From contig JAKISY010000053.1 of NCBI GenBank assembly GCA_021648365.1, positions 1 through 33,047 on the forward strand: 33,047 nucleotides of DNA, written 5' to 3'. A program made the translations under genes and the position numbers. This DNA comes from Verrucomicrobiales bacterium. Its GTDB lineage: Bacteria; Verrucomicrobiota; Verrucomicrobiia; Verrucomicrobiales; DEV007. Positions 24,518 to 32,837 of this stretch are shown here, in pieces. Every line of letters begins with the position of its first letter. Within the stretch, counting starts at the first letter, position 1. The notes below the pieces were generated by a model. That model was not told the origin of the DNA. It worked only from the letters and a program-made list of their open reading frames with translations, and ran no database searches.

Positions 24518-26827
24518 ATGAACCGCTACGCTACCATCCTCCGAATACTTGCCCTCTGCTTACTAAACACAAACTTCACGGCGGTTTATGCTCAAGCCCC
24601 CTCTGACTCCTCGGATCCATTCAAAGCCACTCCTACCACCCCAGCTGTTATCCAATCCAATGACTTTGTCGGCACTGACGGAAGTATCGAGAAGCTCACA
24701 GAGAGATCCCTACCTTCATTAGTAACCATCACCCACTCTGGCAGAGATGGAAAAGTGAGAGGCACCGGCACCGGCTTCATTATCTCCGCCGACGGACTGA
24801 TCGCCACCAACCTGCACGTCATCGGAGACGGACGCCCCATCCAGGTCGAGCTACACGACGGTAGCAGTTACGATGTCGTAGCGGTACACGCTTGGGATCG
24901 CCGCGCCGACATCGCCATCATCAAAATCAATAGCAAAAAAAAGCTTCAGCCACTGCGCATGGGTGATTCCGACTCCATCAAACAAGGACAATCTATCGTC
25001 GCCTTTGGCAATCCAAGAGGTTTACAGTTCAGCGTGGTCAATGGCGTCATCTCAGCGATTCGCAAACTAGAGGATGACTTTACGATTGAAGGTGGGGTGC
25101 CTGACTTCCCCATGATCCAAGTCGCCATCCCCATCGAAATGGGAAACAGTGGAGGTCCCATCATCGACCTAGAGGGCAAAGTGCTCGGCATCGTCACCAT
25201 CAAATCCCTCGTCACTCCCAATCTAGGGTTTGCCACTCCGGTCAACATTCTGCAATCGATGATCGAAAAGCCCAACCCCGTGCCAATGAAAAGTTGGCTG
25301 ACCATTGGCAAACTCGATCCCAACCAGTGGCGCCCCATCCTAGGCGGCGACTGGAAACAACATGCTGGCGTGATCACTATCGACGCTTATGGCAGCGGTT
25401 TCGGAGGACGCACCTTGTGCCTATCGGAACTACCCGTCCCCAAAACTCCCTACGATGTGGCAGTGAAAGTCAAACTCGATGACGAAGGCGGAGCTGCAGG
25501 GCTAGCTTTTGCCTCAGATGGCGACGAAGTGCATTACGGATTTTACCCCAGCAATGGTCAACTTCGACTCACTCGCTTCGAAGGCCCTGATATCTATTCA
25601 TGGAAAATCCTCAAACAGGTGGATAGCGATGCCTACCACCCAGGAGCATGGAATCACTTACGCGCTCGCATCAGCGCAGACAAAATCTCCTGCTACGTCA
25701 ACGGTCAACTGGTGATCGAAGTCAACGATGATCGTTTGCGCCAAGGAAAAGTCGGCCTCTGCCGCTTCCGCAAACCCGTCGCCCACTTCAAATCCTTTTT
25801 ACTCGGAGCAGATCTGGAAGAGAAACCGATCTCTAAAAAATTGATGCAGCAACTATCCCAACAGATCAATGCCTACTCCAAACAGGGCGGCGACCCACGC
25901 AAAACGATTGCCGCTTTAGCCACTCATGTGCTGCCTAGTAAAAAACTGCTCAGCGAAAAAGCCGCCGAACTAGAAACCCGCGCTCTTGAACTCAGACGCC
26001 TAAGCCAAATGATACACGCCAGCGATATCCAACAACGCATTCTGAAAATCCTCAAACAAGAAGAGCCTCAAATCAACCTGCTCGAACTAGGACTCTTGAT
26101 CGCCAAACTCGAACATCGAGAACTCGACGTCGAAGGCTACCTGCTAGAATTCAAACGCTTAGCAGCTGCAGCGCAACAAACCCTATCTGAAGAGTTTTCC
26201 GAGCGTGAGAAAGTCGAACGTTTGGGAAAATTTCTCTTTCAAGAAAGCGGATTTCATGGCAGCCGAGGTGAATACTATCACCGCTCCAACAGCTTCCTCA
26301 ACGAAGTGCTCGACGACCGCGAAGGCATCCCCATCACACTTTCCGTCATTTACATCGAACTCGCCAGAATGCTCGACATCCCACACGTTTATGGCATCCC
26401 CCTGCCCGGACACTTTGTCGTAGGCTACCGTCCTAAGCCGAGCGAACTACAGATGTTCGACACCTTCGAAGCCGGCAAAGCCATCAGCCAGGCCGAAGCC
26501 GCCGATCTGGTGCGTGGCACTACAGGCCAAGCTCTCGACCCTCGATCACTCGTGCCTTCCTCCAATCGCAGCATCGCACTGCGTATGCTCAACAACCTGA
26601 TCAATGTTGAAATCAATGGCGATGATCCGACCAAAGCCCTGCCCTACCTTGATTTACTACTCGCCATCGAACCCAAACGCGCTCCGGAGCGTTTCGAACG
26701 CAGTCGCATCCGCTTCCAAGCCGACAACCGCGATGGAGCCATTGCAGACCTGCAATGGATGGTAGATAACAAACCCGCTGGCGTGAACATCGATATGATC
26801 CGCCAGTTACTGGAGCGCGTGCAGTAA
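24518..26827 (+). CDS. HtrA-like serine protease fused to concanavalin-like and SirB1/transglutaminase-like domains
   Basis: The 769-residue protein has a signal peptide (cleavage after Val-Tyr-Ala near residue 25). A trypsin-like S1C domain covers about 55-250, with the triad His100 (Thr-Asn-Leu-His), Asp131 (Arg-Ala-Asp-Ile-Ala) and Ser211 (Gly-Asn-Ser-Gly-Gly-Pro); no PDZ domain follows. Residues about 275-430 look like a concanavalin/laminin-G-type beta sandwich of the sort seen in DUF1080 proteins. The last third (about 500-769) resembles the SirB1/Transglut_core2 family: Asn-Ser-Phe-Leu-Asn-Glu-Val-Leu near 591, Gly-Ile-Pro-Ile-Thr-Leu, and Pro-Gly-His-Phe, followed by TPR-like helices. 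I know no characterised protein with this combination. It should act outside the cytoplasm, perhaps in envelope protein quality control. The protease call is firm, the other two moderate. Confidence 0.87.
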   Translation: MNRYATILRILALCLLNTNFTAVYAQAPSDSSDPFKATPTTPAVIQSNDFVGTDGSIEKLTERSLPSLVTITHSGRDGKVRGTGTGFIISADGLIATNLHVIGDGRPIQVELHDGSSYDVVAVHAWDRRADIAIIKINSKKKLQPLRMGDSDSIKQGQSIVAFGNPRGLQFSVVNGVISAIRKLEDDFTIEGGVPDFPMIQVAIPIEMGNSGGPIIDLEGKVLGIVTIKSLVTPNLGFATPVNILQSMIEKPNPVPMKSWLTIGKLDPNQWRPILGGDWKQHAGVITIDAYGSGFGGRTLCLSELPVPKTPYDVAVKVKLDDEGGAAGLAFASDGDEVHYGFYPSNGQLRLTRFEGPDIYSWKILKQVDSDAYHPGAWNHLRARISADKISCYVNGQLVIEVNDDRLRQGKVGLCRFRKPVAHFKSFLLGADLEEKPISKKLMQQLSQQINAYSKQGGDPRKTIAALATHVLPSKKLLSEKAAELETRALELRRLSQMIHASDIQQRILKILKQEEPQINLLELGLLIAKLEHRELDVEGYLLEFKRLAAAAQQTLSEEFSEREKVERLGKFLFQESGFHGSRGEYYHRSNSFLNEVLDDREGIPITLSVIYIELARMLDIPHVYGIPLPGHFVVGYRPKPSELQMFDTFEAGKAISQAEAADLVRGTTGQALDPRSLVPSSNRSIALRMLNNLINVEINGDDPTKALPYLDLLLAIEPKRAPERFERSRIRFQADNRDGAIADLQWMVDNKPAGVNIDMIRQLLERVQ

Positions 26828-26836
26828 GATCAAAGC

Positions 26837-27475
26837 TCACGGAGAAAGGCGCTCAATCTGCCAAACCCCTTCCTCATCCTTGGTATAAAGAAAACGATCA
26901 TGAATCCGGCTCTCACCGCCTTGCCAAAATTCAAAGGACTGTGGCTCTATCCTGAAACCTCCCCAAAACGGCGGCAACGAAATGTCGCCCTTGCTGAATC
27001 GATTTTTTATCTCGACCAATTTACTCTCCAACACCTGACGAGATGAAATCACCGAACTCTGTCGCGATATCCAAGCTCCCAACTGACTGTCTTTCGGGCG
27101 TTTGAGAAAATACTTCAGTGATTCCGTTGCTGATACCTTAACCGCACAGCCTTTCACAATCACCTGACGTTGCAAAGTCAACCAAGGGAACAATAGGCTC
27201 ACCTTAGGATTCTCCGCTATTTCCATCGCCTTATTACTTTCGTAATTAGTAAAAAACACCAAGCCGTTCTGGTCGAAATATTTCAGTAACACCGTACGTA
27301 ACGACGGCTGCCCTTGTTCATCCACCGTCGCCAAGCTGAACGCATTCGGTTCATGCACCTCCGCGGCACAAGCTTGATCAAACCAAAACGTGAACTGATC
27401 CCAAGCGTCGTCCTTCAAGGCAGATCTTCGCAATTCCTCCTTGGTGTAACTCAAGCGCATATCTGATAAATCCAT
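26837..27475 (-). CDS. pdxH: Pyridoxamine/pyridoxine 5'-phosphate oxidase
   Basis: The 212 residues match PdxH over their full length: the Met-Arg-x-x-Tyr-Thr-Lys-Glu-Glu-Leu-Arg-Arg opening, Arg-Thr-Val-Leu-Leu-Lys (FMN phosphate contacts), Asn-Tyr-Glu-Ser-Asn-Lys, Ser-Arg-Gln-Ser-Ser-Val-Ile-Ser-Ser-Arg, and the C-terminal Pro-Pro-Phe-Trp-Gly-Gly-Phe-Arg with Phe-Trp-Gln-Gly-Gly-x-x-Arg-Ile-His-Asp-Arg. The enzyme uses FMN and oxygen to make pyridoxal 5'-phosphate, the cofactor of the class IV aminotransferase encoded at 19465-20391 among others. The ATG at 27475 is the first in frame. The gene is monocistronic and ends 9 nt from the protease gene's stop, on the opposite strand. Confidence 0.96.
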   Translation of the reverse strand: MDLSDMRLSYTKEELRRSALKDDAWDQFTFWFDQACAAEVHEPNAFSLATVDEQGQPSLRTVLLKYFDQNGLVFFTNYESNKAMEIAENPKVSLLFPWLTLQRQVIVKGCAVKVSATESLKYFLKRPKDSQLGAWISRQSSVISSRQVLESKLVEIKNRFSKGDISLPPFWGGFRIEPQSFEFWQGGESRIHDRFLYTKDEEGVWQIERLSP

Positions 27476-27576
27476 GCTTCAGCGAACATCATCTCCCTAC
27501 TAGAATCAACCATAAAGCAGTCAGTAAAAAATAAGCAGTCCTTGTTTTCTGCGTGGAGTCGAATTATTCTTCCCCT

Positions 27577-28872
27577 ATGAGCTTTTCCTATCCCCGCCTG
27601 CATTGCATCCTGCCGACTGCCATCGGACTCATACTGATGGCAAACCTCAACCTGTCTGCAGAGAACTGGCCAACTTGGCGTGGCGACCTCGCAGGATCAG
27701 GGCACAGCCAAGAAAACCAGCTACCCACCACCTGGGGTCAGCAAAAAAACGTGTCTTGGCGCATCGATCTACCGGATCGTGGCAACTCCACCCCCGTCAT
27801 TTGGAAGGATCGCATTTTTGTCAGCCAAGCTATAGAGGAAGAAAATTTTCGTGGGCTGCTATGCTTTGATAAAAAAGACGGCAGCTTGTTATGGAAAAAA
27901 GGCACCACTTACAGCCAAAAGGAAAAAACCCACAAAGCCAACCCCTACTGTTCCGCATCGCCCACCACCGATGGCGAACGAGTCATCGTCTCCTACGGTT
28001 CCGCTGGGCTCTATTGTTACGACCTCGACGGTAAACAACTTTGGCAACGTGACTTTGGCCCCCTCACTCACATCTGGGGCAATGCCGCCTCGCCGTTGAT
28101 CTATGGTGACCTCTGCATTTTTTATCACGGCCCCGATAAAACTAATGGGCAACTCACTGCCCTCAACAAAAAAACGGGCGAAACCCTCTGGCAATACCAA
28201 GAACCGCAGTGGCAACCCATCAAGCGAACCGACGGATTCAAAGGTCGCGACAAGGGCGGTGTGATCGGATCTTGGAGCACCCCCATCCTCATCTCTACCA
28301 AGTCAGGAGATCAGTTGGTCATGGCTTTCCCCACGCAAGTCAAAGCCTTCGCTCCCAAAACAGGTGAAGAACTCTGGACTTGCGACGGCTTGAACCCCCT
28401 GATTTACACCTCACCCATTTTTTCTCAAGGCACCTTGGTGGCGATGGGTGGCTATTACGGAAACACCGTCGCTGTTAAAACCGAGGGCAAAGGCGACGTC
28501 ACTCAAAGCCAACGTCAATGGCTCAAAGTGCGCGATCACGGTGGCATCGGCACAGGAGTGATCAAAGATGGGCATATCTATTCACAAGACGGCGATGGCA
28601 AACTCTACTGCACCAATCTGCAAAACGGCGAGCTCCAATGGCAACAAAAACTCCCTGGCAAAGCAAGAACCTGGGGATCACTGTTGCTCTCTGGCGATCA
28701 CATCTACACACTCAGTCAAGCTGGTGAAAGCGTGATTTTCAAAGCTAAGCCCACAGCTTACCAACAAATCGCCCACAATCAAATCAACGAAAAAACCAAT
28801 TCTTCCATCGCCGTATCCAACGGCAACCTTTTCATCCGTACATGGAAAGGTCTGTGGTGTATTGGCGAATAA
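27577..28872 (+). CDS. Secreted PQQ-like beta-propeller protein
   Basis: From the ATG at 27577 the protein is 431 residues with a signal peptide ending near Leu-Ser-Ala-Glu. A GTG 24 nt upstream would add eight residues before the signal and is less likely. The mature part opens with Asn-Trp-Pro-Thr-Trp-Arg-Gly, then repeats of about 45 residues with Gly-x-x-x-Trp ends, such as Gly-Ser-Leu-Leu-Trp, Gly-Lys-Gln-Leu-Trp, Gly-Glu-Thr-Leu-Trp and Gly-Glu-Leu-Gln-Trp. This is the PQQ-repeat propeller of BamB-like and quinoprotein families. No PQQ-binding dehydrogenase residues are evident, so a binding or scaffold role is more likely than catalysis. It is common in Verrucomicrobia. It converges with the next gene, one base between the stop codons. 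Confidence 0.88.
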   Translation: MSFSYPRLHCILPTAIGLILMANLNLSAENWPTWRGDLAGSGHSQENQLPTTWGQQKNVSWRIDLPDRGNSTPVIWKDRIFVSQAIEEENFRGLLCFDKKDGSLLWKKGTTYSQKEKTHKANPYCSASPTTDGERVIVSYGSAGLYCYDLDGKQLWQRDFGPLTHIWGNAASPLIYGDLCIFYHGPDKTNGQLTALNKKTGETLWQYQEPQWQPIKRTDGFKGRDKGGVIGSWSTPILISTKSGDQLVMAFPTQVKAFAPKTGEELWTCDGLNPLIYTSPIFSQGTLVAMGGYYGNTVAVKTEGKGDVTQSQRQWLKVRDHGGIGTGVIKDGHIYSQDGDGKLYCTNLQNGELQWQQKLPGKARTWGSLLLSGDHIYTLSQAGESVIFKAKPTAYQQIAHNQINEKTNSSIAVSNGNLFIRTWKGLWCIGE

Positions 28873-28873
28873 A

Positions 28874-29746
28874 TCACTGCAACGATACTTCCAAAGGCAT
28901 ATACTTTTGCCCCGGCGATCCTGGCCAAGCATTGGGGTTATACAACAAACCCTCCACCGTTTCGATTTTTTTTTCCAACGACAACTCATTGATCTGAAAA
29001 ACCACGCTCAACTCACCATCCTTGATCGACACTTTTTGCGGCACCGTAGTATCCACATACGATAAGGCCGAATAAAAATACAAAGCGTCATCTAAATCCA
29101 CAGGCAAACCCTTTTCACTTTTCACCCGCAAGGTAATTTTAGCGCCCGACCTAGAAGCGGTGACCTCCCAGCCCTTAATAGCTTTAGGCAATTTTTCACG
29201 CGCCGCCGTGATTTCACTACGCACCTCATCATTCCATTCCTTCTTATCCCCTGCTTGCAACTTTAACTGCAAATCCTGAAACGCCACATTACAACAATTT
29301 TTCTCCGCGCAAGTCATCCATGCTGCCCGCGCCTTGAAGGTATAACTACCCGCTGGCAATTTTTTAGGTGCTGTTATATCCACCAATAACCAAGTGTCCT
29401 TCGCATAACCGTGAGTATTGTAGATCACCATCGTAACCCGCTCCGGCACCTGCCACTGAACTTCCCCCGCCGTGAAACCCTCTGGCAGATCCCAGTTCAA
29501 CATCGTCGCCACTCCAACCGTTCCCGGATTTTTCCAATAAGTGTGATATTCATCTTTATGCTTCAACGACAACGCCACCGTAAAAGTCTGACCTGGCACA
29601 ATAGTTTTAGCCTCGCTGACCAACTTGGCATCCACTCCCACCAAATTCATCGACGCTGCTTGCAGCGAAAAAGAACCCACCGAAGCAAATCCCAAGACCC
29701 AACAAAATCCAGCCATCACCTTCATCATCCTATTTGATATTTTCAT
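28874..29746 (-). CDS. Secreted DsbD N-terminal-domain protein
   Basis: From the ATG at 29746 the protein is 290 residues with a signal peptide (hydrophobic 8-25, Leu-Gln-Ala-Ala-Ser near 31). The body matches the N-terminal periplasmic domain of DsbD/ScsB proteins: Tyr-His-Thr-Tyr-Trp-Lys-Asn-Pro-Gly-Thr-Val-Gly at 67-78 and a cysteine segment Met-Thr-Cys-Ala-Glu-Lys-Asn-Cys-Cys (Cys146, 151, 152). The membrane and thioredoxin-like parts of DsbD are absent, so it is a stand-alone domain that may pass electrons or bind a partner in the periplasm. An ATG 48 nt upstream is possible but puts extra residues before the signal. Its promoter should lie in the 150-nt gap shared with rpoN, which starts 152 nt away on the other strand. 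Confidence 0.82.
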   Translation of the reverse strand: MKISNRMMKVMAGFCWVLGFASVGSFSLQAASMNLVGVDAKLVSEAKTIVPGQTFTVALSLKHKDEYHTYWKNPGTVGVATMLNWDLPEGFTAGEVQWQVPERVTMVIYNTHGYAKDTWLLVDITAPKKLPAGSYTFKARAAWMTCAEKNCCNVAFQDLQLKLQAGDKKEWNDEVRSEITAAREKLPKAIKGWEVTASRSGAKITLRVKSEKGLPVDLDDALYFYSALSYVDTTVPQKVSIKDGELSVVFQINELSLEKKIETVEGLLYNPNAWPGSPGQKYMPLEVSLQ

Positions 29747-29898
29747 TTTAAAAAATCGCTCAAGACAAAGTCCAACCAGCATCAATTTTTGCAATCACAA
29801 TTTTCCCTCATCATAAAACCCTTATTTCATTTTCTCTCTAATTTGGTCTGAATACTGCTTGCGCATAGATTCATCGCATCGCAAGCTAGTTCCAAGCC

Positions 29899-31320
29899 AT
29901 GCCAGAACAGCGATTTGAGCCATCCCAATCGCAATCGTTGCAACAAACGCAAACGATCGCACCGCAGATGCAGCAAAGTCTGCAACTGCTGCAAGCTCCC
30001 ACCATGGAACTGCGTAGTATGATCCAGCAAGAGCTGGAGACCAACCCTACTCTGGAGGACGAAACTGCAGAAATTTCACTTGAAGAACAACCACCGCCGG
30101 AAGACAACGACGACGGTTTTGACGAAGAATTTGCCGAGATTTCCCAACTCGATGACGACTGGCGAGAGTATCTAGCCGAGAGTCGCATCACCTCGCCACG
30201 ACGCGACGATGCGCAAGAAAAACACCAATACCTACTCGACTCCCTCTACGAAAAAAAGACCCTTCAACAGCATTTGATGGATCAACTCGGGCTTGCCGAT
30301 CCCTCGCCACAAATCCGTAAAGTTGGCGAGGTGCTGATAGGTAGCATCGATAACAACGGCTTCCTGCAAAGCAGCCTAGAAGACCTATGCTTCCAACTCG
30401 GAATCCCCCTACCCGACCTCGAACAAGCGCTACACCTGATCCAAGGTTTTGACCCCGTAGGAGTCGGTGCAGAAAGTCTCCGTGACTGCCTGCTGATCCA
30501 GCTGCGCCGACTTGGCAAAGAGAACAGTCTTGAATACCGCATCGTCGATCAGCATTTGGACGACCTCGCGCGCAAACGTTTTCCCGCCATCGCACGAAAA
30601 CTCAAAGTCACCCCAGACAATGTCAATCGCAGCGCCAACTTCATCGCCACGCTCGACCCCAAACCCGGCAGCCGCTTTGCTCCCGATACCAATACCTACG
30701 TCACCGCCGATGTGCGTGTGGTGAAAGATCACGGCAGCTACAGCGTGATCCTCAACAATGACCAGATTCCACAACTGCGCATCAGCTCTGCTTACAAAGA
30801 AATCATGGCACAATCTAGGCATGACAAAAAAGCCCGCGCCTATATTCGCGACAAAATTCGTAGCGGTAAGTTTTTGATCCGCAGTATCCGTCAACGACAG
30901 CAAACCATCGAGAAAATCGCTACAGAAATTGTCAAACGCCAACAAGACTTTTTTGATCTCGGCCCCGCCTTTCTCAAGCCCATGAACATGGCTCAAGTCG
31001 CCGAAGCCGTCGGCGTCCACGAAACCACCGTCAGTCGCACCGTCTCTGGCAAATACATGGACACCCCCCACGGACTGTTTGAAATGAAGTATTTTTTCAC
31101 CTCTGGTTATGAAACCGCATCCGGAGCATCCCTCAGCAATACCAGCGTCAAACAAGCGCTGGCTGAAATCGTCGAAAACGAAGATCCTAAAAAACCACTC
31201 AGCGATGAAAAATTAGTCACCGCCCTGCAAGAGCAAGGCATCAAAATAGCCCGTCGCACCATCGCCAAATACCGCGACGCCCTCGGTATCCTGCCCTCCC
31301 ACTTACGTAAGTCTTATTGA
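29899..31320 (+). CDS. rpoN: RNA polymerase sigma-54 factor
   Basis: The 473 residues have all three RpoN regions. Region I (1-50) is Gln/Leu-rich (Gln-Ser-Leu-Gln-Leu-Leu-Gln) for contact with activators. An acidic region II (about 52-100) follows. The core-binding domain spans about 105-300, and the DNA-binding part carries a helix-turn-helix (Met-Ala-Gln-Val-Ala-Glu-Ala-Val-Gly-Val-His-Glu-Thr-Thr-Val-Ser-Arg) and the RpoN box Ala-Arg-Arg-Thr-Ile-Ala-Lys-Tyr-Arg at about 450-458. Sigma-54 recognises -24/-12 promoters and needs an enhancer-binding ATPase; none of those genes is in this window, and I found no clear -24/-12 site by eye. The ATG at 29899 starts region I directly. Confidence 0.97.
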   Translation: MPEQRFEPSQSQSLQQTQTIAPQMQQSLQLLQAPTMELRSMIQQELETNPTLEDETAEISLEEQPPPEDNDDGFDEEFAEISQLDDDWREYLAESRITSPRRDDAQEKHQYLLDSLYEKKTLQQHLMDQLGLADPSPQIRKVGEVLIGSIDNNGFLQSSLEDLCFQLGIPLPDLEQALHLIQGFDPVGVGAESLRDCLLIQLRRLGKENSLEYRIVDQHLDDLARKRFPAIARKLKVTPDNVNRSANFIATLDPKPGSRFAPDTNTYVTADVRVVKDHGSYSVILNNDQIPQLRISSAYKEIMAQSRHDKKARAYIRDKIRSGKFLIRSIRQRQQTIEKIATEIVKRQQDFFDLGPAFLKPMNMAQVAEAVGVHETTVSRTVSGKYMDTPHGLFEMKYFFTSGYETASGASLSNTSVKQALAEIVENEDPKKPLSDEKLVTALQEQGIKIARRTIAKYRDALGILPSHLRKSY

Positions 31321-31360
31321 GAACCACACTCCACGACATTTTTTAAATTGAAAAATCAAA

Positions 31361-31400
31361 CCACAACCGGAACGCAGCGTAGATAGACGGAGTCAAATTT
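31361..31400 (-). repeat. GACTCCGTCTATCT repeat, copy 2 (reverse orientation)
   Basis: On the minus strand it reads TTTGACTCCGTCTATCT, then a TGCGT stretch, then CGGTTGTGG, matching 11888-11927 at 34 of 40 positions by hand alignment. The two copies lie about 19.4 kb apart in opposite orientation. Confidence 0.7.
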
Positions 31401-31451
31401 CTCAAATTAACACTAATAAAAAAAGAAAAATTAAGTCGTAAAAACAATACA

Positions 31452-31484
31452 TATCAGTGCTCATCAGTGCCGATCAGTGGTTGA
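31452..31484 (+). repeat. ATCAGTG triplet, second copy
   Basis: ATCAGTG occurs three times at exact 10-nt spacing (ATCAGTGCTC, ATCAGTGCCG, ATCAGTGGTT), matching the right arm at 1151-1180. A clear left arm is missing; only AACACTAAT at about 31407-31415 hints at one. Confidence 0.7.
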
Positions 31485-31589
31485 AATATTTCATGTCTTG
31501 TAGCCTACTTGAAAACAAAAGCACTATAAGCCCAGACTCACCGCCATCAGCAAATCGCCATCTACGCATTTTTTTATAGCCAATTTCTT

Positions 31590-31620
31590 ATTCGTGCCTA
31601 TTGGTGTGCAGTCGCGGTTC
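31590..31620 (+). repeat. TTCGTG decamer triplet
   Basis: The units are ATTCGTGCCT, ATTGGTGTGC and AGTCGCGGTT, again about 10 nt each with a GCGGTT end. It fits the plan of the ATCAGTG and ATCTGCG families but is a different sequence. No left arm is visible. Confidence 0.45.
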
Positions 31621-31680
31621 TCTCTATTGATGCCGCCTGCGCATGCAAATCTCTAAATTACAGAACAAACTTCACAAGCC

Positions 31681-32748
31681 ATGATCACAGAAGAAAGCAT
31701 TAAAGAAAAACTCAGTCAGGTGAACTACCCAGGATTCAGCCGCGACATCGTCTCATTTGGCTTAGTGAAAGAGATCTCCGTCAACGGCGAAGACGTAAGC
31801 GTCAAAATTTCCGTCGCTACCCGCGACCCAAAAATTCCCGCTGATATCTATAAAGCCTGCCGCGAAGTCCTCGACACTATCGACGGCATCGGTCAAGTCG
31901 ATGTCGACCTCGACATTCAAGACCCACCGCAAAATGCAGCTGCCGCTGGCGCAGGTGCAGCAGGCGGACAAGTGGACAAACAAGGCATCCCTGGCATCAA
32001 ACACGTCATCGCTGTCGCCAGTGGCAAAGGCGGAGTAGGTAAATCCACCGTCGCCTCCAACCTCGCCATCGCGCTACACAAAAGTGGTGCCAAAGTAGGC
32101 CTCTGCGACTGCGATCTCTACGGACCTAGCATGCCTACCATGTTCGGATCAAACGAACAACCGATGGCAACCGCCGACAACCGCATCATCCCAATCGAAG
32201 CTCACGGGCTCAAAATCATCTCCATGGGCTTCCTACTGCAAGACGACTCACCCGTCATCGTTCGTGGACCACTGGCAACCAAATACACCCAACAATTTCT
32301 CCGCCAAGTAGAATGGGGCGAACTCGACTACCTCATCCTCGACCTGCCTCCTGGCACCGGCGACATCCAGCTCACCATCGTGCAAACCGTCGCTCTCGAC
32401 GGAGCCATCATCGTCACCACCCCACAGGAAGTGGCGCTGATCGATGCCCGCAAAGGCACCGCCATGTTTGCCAAAGTCAACGTGCCTATCCTCGGCATGA
32501 TCGAAAACATGAGCTGGTTCGACTGCCCAAGCGACGGAGAACGTTATTACATCTTTGGTCAAGACGGCGGCAAAAAAGAAGCCGACCGTCTCGGTGTGCC
32601 ACTGCTCGGTCAGATTCCGATCAACATCGAAACTCGAGAGTGCGGCGACCAAGGACAACCCATCGCCCTGTTGCCACCCGAGCGCAACACTGTCAGCGCC
32701 GCCTTCAGTGCAGTTGCCACTCAGATTCGCAGCAAAATCGAAGCGTGA
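31681..32748 (+). CDS. mrp: Mrp/ApbC-type iron-sulfur carrier ATPase
   Basis: The 355 residues carry an N-terminal MIP18/DUF59-like domain (about 1-80), an Ala/Gly-rich linker (85-97) and a Mrp/NBP35 P-loop ATPase domain (about 105-355). The deviant Walker A is Ser-Gly-Lys-Gly-Gly-Val-Gly-Lys-Ser at 114-122, with Asp-Leu-Pro-Pro-Gly-Thr-Gly-Asp at 221-228. The family carries 4Fe-4S clusters as a dimer through a Cys-x-x-Cys motif after Glu-Asn-Met-Ser. Here that site reads Phe-Asp-Cys-Pro-Ser-Asp: Cys282 is kept but the second Cys is Asp285. Either the cluster is bound differently or the protein no longer carries one. The ATG at 31681 is the natural start. A cytoplasmic role is expected. Confidence 0.94.
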   Translation: MITEESIKEKLSQVNYPGFSRDIVSFGLVKEISVNGEDVSVKISVATRDPKIPADIYKACREVLDTIDGIGQVDVDLDIQDPPQNAAAAGAGAAGGQVDKQGIPGIKHVIAVASGKGGVGKSTVASNLAIALHKSGAKVGLCDCDLYGPSMPTMFGSNEQPMATADNRIIPIEAHGLKIISMGFLLQDDSPVIVRGPLATKYTQQFLRQVEWGELDYLILDLPPGTGDIQLTIVQTVALDGAIIVTTPQEVALIDARKGTAMFAKVNVPILGMIENMSWFDCPSDGERYYIFGQDGGKKEADRLGVPLLGQIPINIETRECGDQGQPIALLPPERNTVSAAFSAVATQIRSKIEA

Positions 32749-32837
32749 GCTAGGCAGCTGCCTTCCCCTGCATTTTCACTGAAGGGGGGGCGGCCGCTCC
32801 GGCTGCCTTCTCCGCAACTGAACACTACACATCCCTC

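Larger units (their letters stand above)
31321..31680. other. Gene-free gap with three repeats, 360 nt
   Basis: No coding frame is convincing between rpoN and the Mrp gene. The gap holds, in order, a reverse GACTCCGTCTATCT repeat (31361-31400), an ATCAGTG triplet (31452-31484) and a TTCGTG triplet (31590-31620). The Mrp promoter should lie after about 31600, but no convincing boxes are seen. Confidence 0.55.

Noticed and set aside
30430..31155. 241-residue open frame on the minus strand
   Set aside because: Antisense to rpoN; the rpoN frame has all conserved regions, this one has none.
31452..31484. Possible CRISPR-like array in the ATCAGTG triplets
   Set aside because: The units are 7-10 nt, with no spacers of 25-40 nt and no cas genes in the window.
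32749..32820. GC-rich stretch after the Mrp gene as a terminator
   Set aside because: It has C and G runs and a GGCAGCTGCC palindrome, but no stem followed by a T run. I could not support a terminator.
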